From positions 420,482-484,481 of the forward strand of contig CM039509.1 in NCBI GenBank assembly GCA_022432975.1: 64,000 bases of DNA. Direction: 5' to 3'. The translations under genes were made by a program, and so were the position numbers. A model generated the notes under the pieces. That model made no database searches and was not told the origin of the DNA. It was given only the letters and a program-made list of their open reading frames with translations. This DNA comes from Begonia masoniana (lineage: Eukaryota; Streptophyta; Magnoliopsida; Cucurbitales; Begoniaceae). Positions 59,920 through 64,000 of this stretch are shown here, one piece after another (the stretch's first letter is position 1; each line of letters begins with the position of its first letter).

Positions 59920-62900
59920 ATGGCTGTTCACTTGGCCATTTCACAGTATAGAAGAAACTTCTTCCTTTACCAGCTCCCGTTCCCGAGATGCAAGACCCTT
60001 TTTACTTTACGGTGCTTTCGCTCAGACGCTGCCTTGGCAGCCTTAGCCAAAGCTTCCCATGATCGAGTTTCGAATTTGGTGCTCTACAATTACCCCTCTT
60101 TTTCTGGAGCATTCTCGGCCCTTTTCGCTCATCTCTTTCACTCCCGTCTCGGTCTCCCTTGCCTCATTCTGCCTTTCTCTTCAGTCGTGCCGCTAAGGTT
60201 CAGTCTCTGGTTATGATTGATTTGTAAAGAATACCTTAAGTCTGCGGAATAGGAAATAATAAAGTTTGTGCGCTCAAACTTATTCATTGATTGACTAATA
60301 AAATTTAAAATCTAGATTTTGTTGTTTTGATTTTTGAGGTCTCAAGCTGAATCAAATTGGTTTAAGGTCATAATTCGATTCTTTTTATTTCAGAATCGAG
60401 GATTTGCATGTTGAAGGGTTGGAGAAATGCTATCTTCTTGATTGTTTAGGTCCTAAAGGTTTCGCTATTAAACTTTCTCAACTATCAACGGCTGAGTGAG
60501 TGATTTCTTAGTTGCTCTTATTTTACAATCTCATTCTCAATGTTATTATTTGGTAATTTATCTTCTCTGGTTGTGGTTGAATCAATTAGGTTAATCTGTT
60601 TTGATCACCGTAAATCATCATTGCTGCATATTCCACAGACACAGAACTGTCCGAAGAACTTGTCTTTTCATGTAAATCTCGAGCAGAGTAGCGCTAGAGC
60701 TGTATATGAATACTTCTCTGCTAAATTTATCGATATAAAATACCCCAATGTAAGTGATTGTAAGAATTTTTCTCTTCCATAGATTACTATCACCTTGGTT
60801 TAATAAAAAACAAGCTGAAACTATTAAAAATTAACTGCTTGTTTTTCTGCTCTTGACAAAGATCACCGGTGAAAGTCTTGTGGACCCAAAAGATCAAAAT
60901 CAAATTCATATGATGCTCAACTACTTAGAGGACGGAGATCTTGCCCGATGGAGGCTGCCCGATATTAGGGCCTTCGGTATTGGACTTAGTAGATGGCGCT
61001 CAAAGTTGAACTGCCTAACTAATCCATTCATGTATGACCAGGTTTGGTGCTTTACATAGTTTGTGTAGTCGGATTATTAATCTCAAAAGCTTAAGCTATT
61101 AAGTTAAAGTTAAATTTATCACTGAAATCATTATTAACATTCTTGCTCCTAAATAGGGTTTAATTTTATTAGTCTTTGTGCGATGATATCTTAGTTTAAG
61201 CAGGAGTAGTGATGAGATAAAGACCTCAACTTTGGATCGCTTATGACCATGTGAAATTTTACTTATAATCTTTAAAGCTTAAGCAATTAGGCTGAAATTT
61301 ACATGATTATTCATCAACATTTTCTTACCTTTTCTTCTCGGGGTTAATCAGTCATCTTTGATTCTCGTATTTAAGGCCTAAATTTTCACTACACTGTCAG
61401 TTAGAATTATCTTCAATTTTTTTTTTTTTTTTGCAGTTACTGTCATTAAGCTATGTGGACTTGTTAGCCAATGGAAATTCTCTTATTTCATCTAGACAAA
61501 ATGAGGCGAATAAGTTGTTAGATAAAATTTTCAGAATTCGGCTAGGAAGAGGATTCTATGGGGAGTGTTTGGTACGAGTCCATTATTAGACTTTAAATTA
61601 TTGCCCCTTTAAACCTACTCTTTAGTTTCAGCTTTAATGAACTAATTTTTTCATTTAATCTTTTCTAGATCATTTTTTTCACCTTATTTGTTTTTCTGTA
61701 AAGAAACCATTCATGTATTTGAATTAGGAAAATTTGAACTTATGCAGAATTCTGGATAGTTTACTTCCTTTTAATTGTCTTTTACTTTGTAGGCTGTCAG
61801 GGCAGACAAGAATTCTGGCCTTGCTCATGAAATTGGGATGCTACTTAGCACTAGAAGTGCTTCACTTGGTTTGAGGTAAGTTGTCTGTAAGATTTCAATA
61901 TTATTTTTTCTTGTGGAGAAAAAGTTAATAGTTCATATAGATTTTCATCTATCCTACGGAATGGGTGGAATTATTTTTATCTTCTGGCTCTATTCATAAT
62001 TTTTCGGGTAAGAAACTGAAGTTTTTATTAATTTAGAGTATGAGACGTGCTCCATTAGAAAACAAAGTATCATCGAGCTAACTGTCAGAAACAAGAAAAA
62101 TAGGTACTCCTAAAATGGTTTGAAATATGAACCCGTATTCGGTTTTCCTTCAGAAACCGATGTTTGTTCTTTAAAGCCCAAATTTGTATTCCAACCATAA
62201 AGTATAAAAGCGTCAAGTATGCCATATACCAACCCGATCTAGCTTTAGTTCTTTAGTTATAGAACTGAAATTACTTACAAGTACGCAATGTAATTGGAAG
62301 ACATTCATTCTTTGCTGATTTCTGCTTGTGGCTCTTCACTCATTACATAGCATTTTTTGCTCATGGAGCTATATTTTTTTTATTATAGATTACCATCCAG
62401 AACAGGATGAGGAATTGCAGGCTTCTAATTGATTTTTCATTTGATCTTGCCATCATTAACTACTCTTTTTTTGTCAAAAATTGGTAATTTCTCAGGCCAA
62501 TCGGAGCTGTTGTATACATGAAAAGAAATAATCTTAAGATGTCCTTAAGAAGTACTGATGCTGGCACTGATACTTCTGAAATTGCGAAGGTAAATATTAT
62601 ACCCTTTATTTTTACTTTTTATGTAATAACTTTTGATTATGCAGAAGTTTTTGGGGTTGTGATTCAAAACTAAATTTGTGACGTATGTGCGAAATTTGAA
62701 ATACATGAATTCAAATATTAATTATCTTTTGAAAACATGTTTGGTAGTTAACATGAGTTCTTCAAAAATATAGTTTGCTAAATTTGGGAGATTAATTATT
62801 AGTATTTTATCCATTATATGCCTTATTCTGATGTCCTAATATGCATTATTTTAGTTATTCAAACAAGAAAATCATTTTGGAGTTTTTATGCCAAATGTTG

Positions 62901-63018
62901 TCTAAAATTTCATGGATCTTAAAACTTGAAGGCATATGGTGGAGGAGGTTGTCGGAGCTCGAGCTCCTTCATAATACGAATGGACGAGTATAACCAGTGG
63001 CTTCCTTTGAACTCATGA
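59920..63018 (+). CDS. DHH/DHHA1-superfamily phosphoesterase-like protein
   Basis: Eight exons, 59920-60197, 60394-60495, 60590-60749, 60862-61041, 61437-61571, 61793-61875, 62496-62589 and 62932-63018, give 372 residues with GT-AG borders in phase. The N-terminus (about 1-40, MAVHLAISQYRRNFFLYQL) is basic and Ser/Arg containing, so an organelle presequence is possible. A DHH-like site reads CFDHRKSSL at about residues 130-138, with Arg where the third residue of DHH is normally His. The C-terminus has PIGAVVYMKRNNLKMSLRS and AYGGGGCRSSSSF, resembling the GGG(H)..ASG turn of DHHA1 substrate-binding domains. The middle (MLNYLEDGDLARWRLPDIRA) fits plant proteins annotated as DHH phosphoesterases. 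The reaction is unknown, and loss of the DHH His and GGGH His argues for altered or absent catalysis. The start at 59920 is the first ATG in this frame. Confidence 0.7.
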
Positions 63019-63790
63019 TGACTATTCATCGGTTTGCAATCATACCCTCCACTCATTTCTGCATTGAGATTTCCCCGTTTAGAGAATTTCGGCGCGTTCT
63101 TTGCACGTGTGTCTCAAGGACGATGCAATTTATCACGGAGTATGATGCAAAACTCGATAGATCCTCCAAGTATGTCTTTTAGTTTGAAAAATACAAAGTT
63201 GGAATACTTATGCATACCTTTAAAAAGAATTTCTCATATGTGATGACTATTATTTTTGATTCAGGCAGAGAAATTCAAGAAGACAAAGAAAGAAGCTAAG
63301 TTTCATGCGCAGAGGGATCTGGGGAGAAAGGTTCGAATTGACATAAGAATCTTATTCCCCTATTAGTCCATTTTTAATCAAAGTTCAAATTCATAAAGCT
63401 TGTTATATTCTTCCGTTTCCTCACGGGGATATGCCGTTTTTTCGTATCCTATTAATTGACACCGTGTCTTGACGAGAGGTGTGGTCGATTTTTATTTGCT
63501 CGTTCGTATTATTTTATTTATAATTTATTATATTAATTACACTATTCATAAAAATGGCAGATGCAGATAGTTCACGCTCATTTTAAATGTATCGTCTTGG
63601 TATTAACTTTAATGACTTTCAATTTAAATTTCTATAAATTGAAATCTTAATACTTTTTTTCTATTAATCTTCAAATTAAGCTTCACTGAGACCCAAATTA
63701 ATAAAAAACTCAATTAAAAAAACCGGTCTAAAATCAGCACCTACTATCGCGAAAAGCCAAAAAAACCGGCCCGATCTATTACCCATACAA
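63019..63790. other. 3' flank of the DHH-like gene with one possible alternative exon
   Basis: Mostly AT-rich. At 63266-63330 an AG-preceded, GTTCG-followed stretch reads AEKFKKTKKEAKFHAQRDLG in one frame and could be an alternative terminal exon or part of the 3' UTR. No other gene was seen. Confidence 0.45.
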
Positions 63791-63854
63791 AAGCCCAGTA
63801 AAGGTTTAAGCCCATGACAGAAACCATCCCTACTAGATTCCGAATTAACCCTAA
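63791..63854 (+). promoter_or_regulatory. Site II pair plus telo-box: promoter of a gene to the right
   Basis: AAGCCCA occurs at 63791-63797 and 63808-63814 (TGGGCTT on the other strand, TCP site II core), and AACCCTAA at 63847-63854 (telo-box). In plants this combination marks promoters of ribosomal-protein and cell-proliferation genes (established). The pyrimidine-rich sequence from 63870 to the window end looks like the 5' leader. Confidence 0.6.
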
Positions 63855-63864
63855 TACGTAAGCT

Positions 63865-64000
63865 CCTTTGATTCTACTACGCTTCTGCTTCTGCTTCTGC
63901 AGAGCTCTCCTCTCCAGTCTCCCTCTGTCCGCTCTTCATCTCTCGCTTCATCGCCCGAACTCGAGACGCAATCAGGCCACCCTCCTCTCGCCTGCAGAAA
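63865..64000 (+). other. Probable 5' leader of an off-window gene
   Basis: CT-rich sequence with CTTCTGCTTCTGCTTCTGC and many TCTC words, without an ATG that opens a long frame before the window ends. No product can be assigned. Confidence 0.45.

Overview
The window is plant nuclear DNA, most likely from a eudicot. The host genes have many short AT-rich introns with GT-AG (twice GC-AG) borders. There is a plant tRNA-Val, chloroplast and mitochondrial targeting sequences, and dense nested LTR retrotransposons. I cannot fix the species from the sequence. No prokaryotic feature was seen.

Host genes, left to right: the last five exons of a glyoxysomal NAD-malate dehydrogenase (+, 87-1333); a TUNICAMYCIN INDUCED 1-like ER-stress protein (-, 1874-3387) with a plausible unfolded-protein-response element in its promoter; tRNA-Val(AAC) (-, 3663-3735); the GINS subunit PSF1 (+, 3963-6396); EXECUTER1, the chloroplast singlet-oxygen sensor (+, 21664-38534, 11 exons, three introns inflated by transposons); a gamma-glutamyl peptidase-type glutamine amidotransferase (-, 40824-42158); mitochondrial methylmalonate-semialdehyde dehydrogenase ALDH6B2 (-, 45335-58813, 19 exons, two introns inflated by transposons); and a DHH/DHHA1-like phosphoesterase-family protein (+, 59920-63018). 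The right edge looks like the promoter and leader of a further gene with site II and telo-box motifs. Every coding exon was joined by eye from splice signals and reading-frame continuity, and all joins keep phase. These are unlinked housekeeping and organelle genes, not an operon or cluster.

The 6.8-21.2 kb block is the most unusual part. Between 6841 and about 20155 lies a mosaic, internally deleted copy of the ALDH6B2 locus (exon 13 plus pieces of introns 13, 12, 10 and 7, in the same order as at 46.3-52.4 kb). A Copia retrotransposon (8360-20054, 5-bp target duplication TGAAG) inserted into that copy; its LTRs end in TA...CG instead of TG...CA. A 6.16-kb non-coding LTR-like element (10687-16845, target duplication ACAGG) then inserted into the Copia integrase. 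It is built mostly of 58-bp and 256-bp tandem repeats. The Copia also carries about 500 bp of pure GAA repeat beside a duplicated gag start, which may be real expansion or an assembly artefact.

Other mobile DNA: an internally deleted Gypsy element (24044-27229, target duplication AGTTC), LINE and Gypsy relics (30.2-32.6 kb), a 2.57-kb solo-LTR-like insertion (34913-37482, target duplication TTTGA), a Gypsy integrase relic (39.7-40.35 kb), a gag-only Gypsy element (49162-50931), a small non-autonomous LTR element with a hairpin end (51.5-52.9 kb), and Gypsy fragments with local tandem repeats (53.9-57.1 kb). All RT, gag and integrase frames seen are broken or interrupted.
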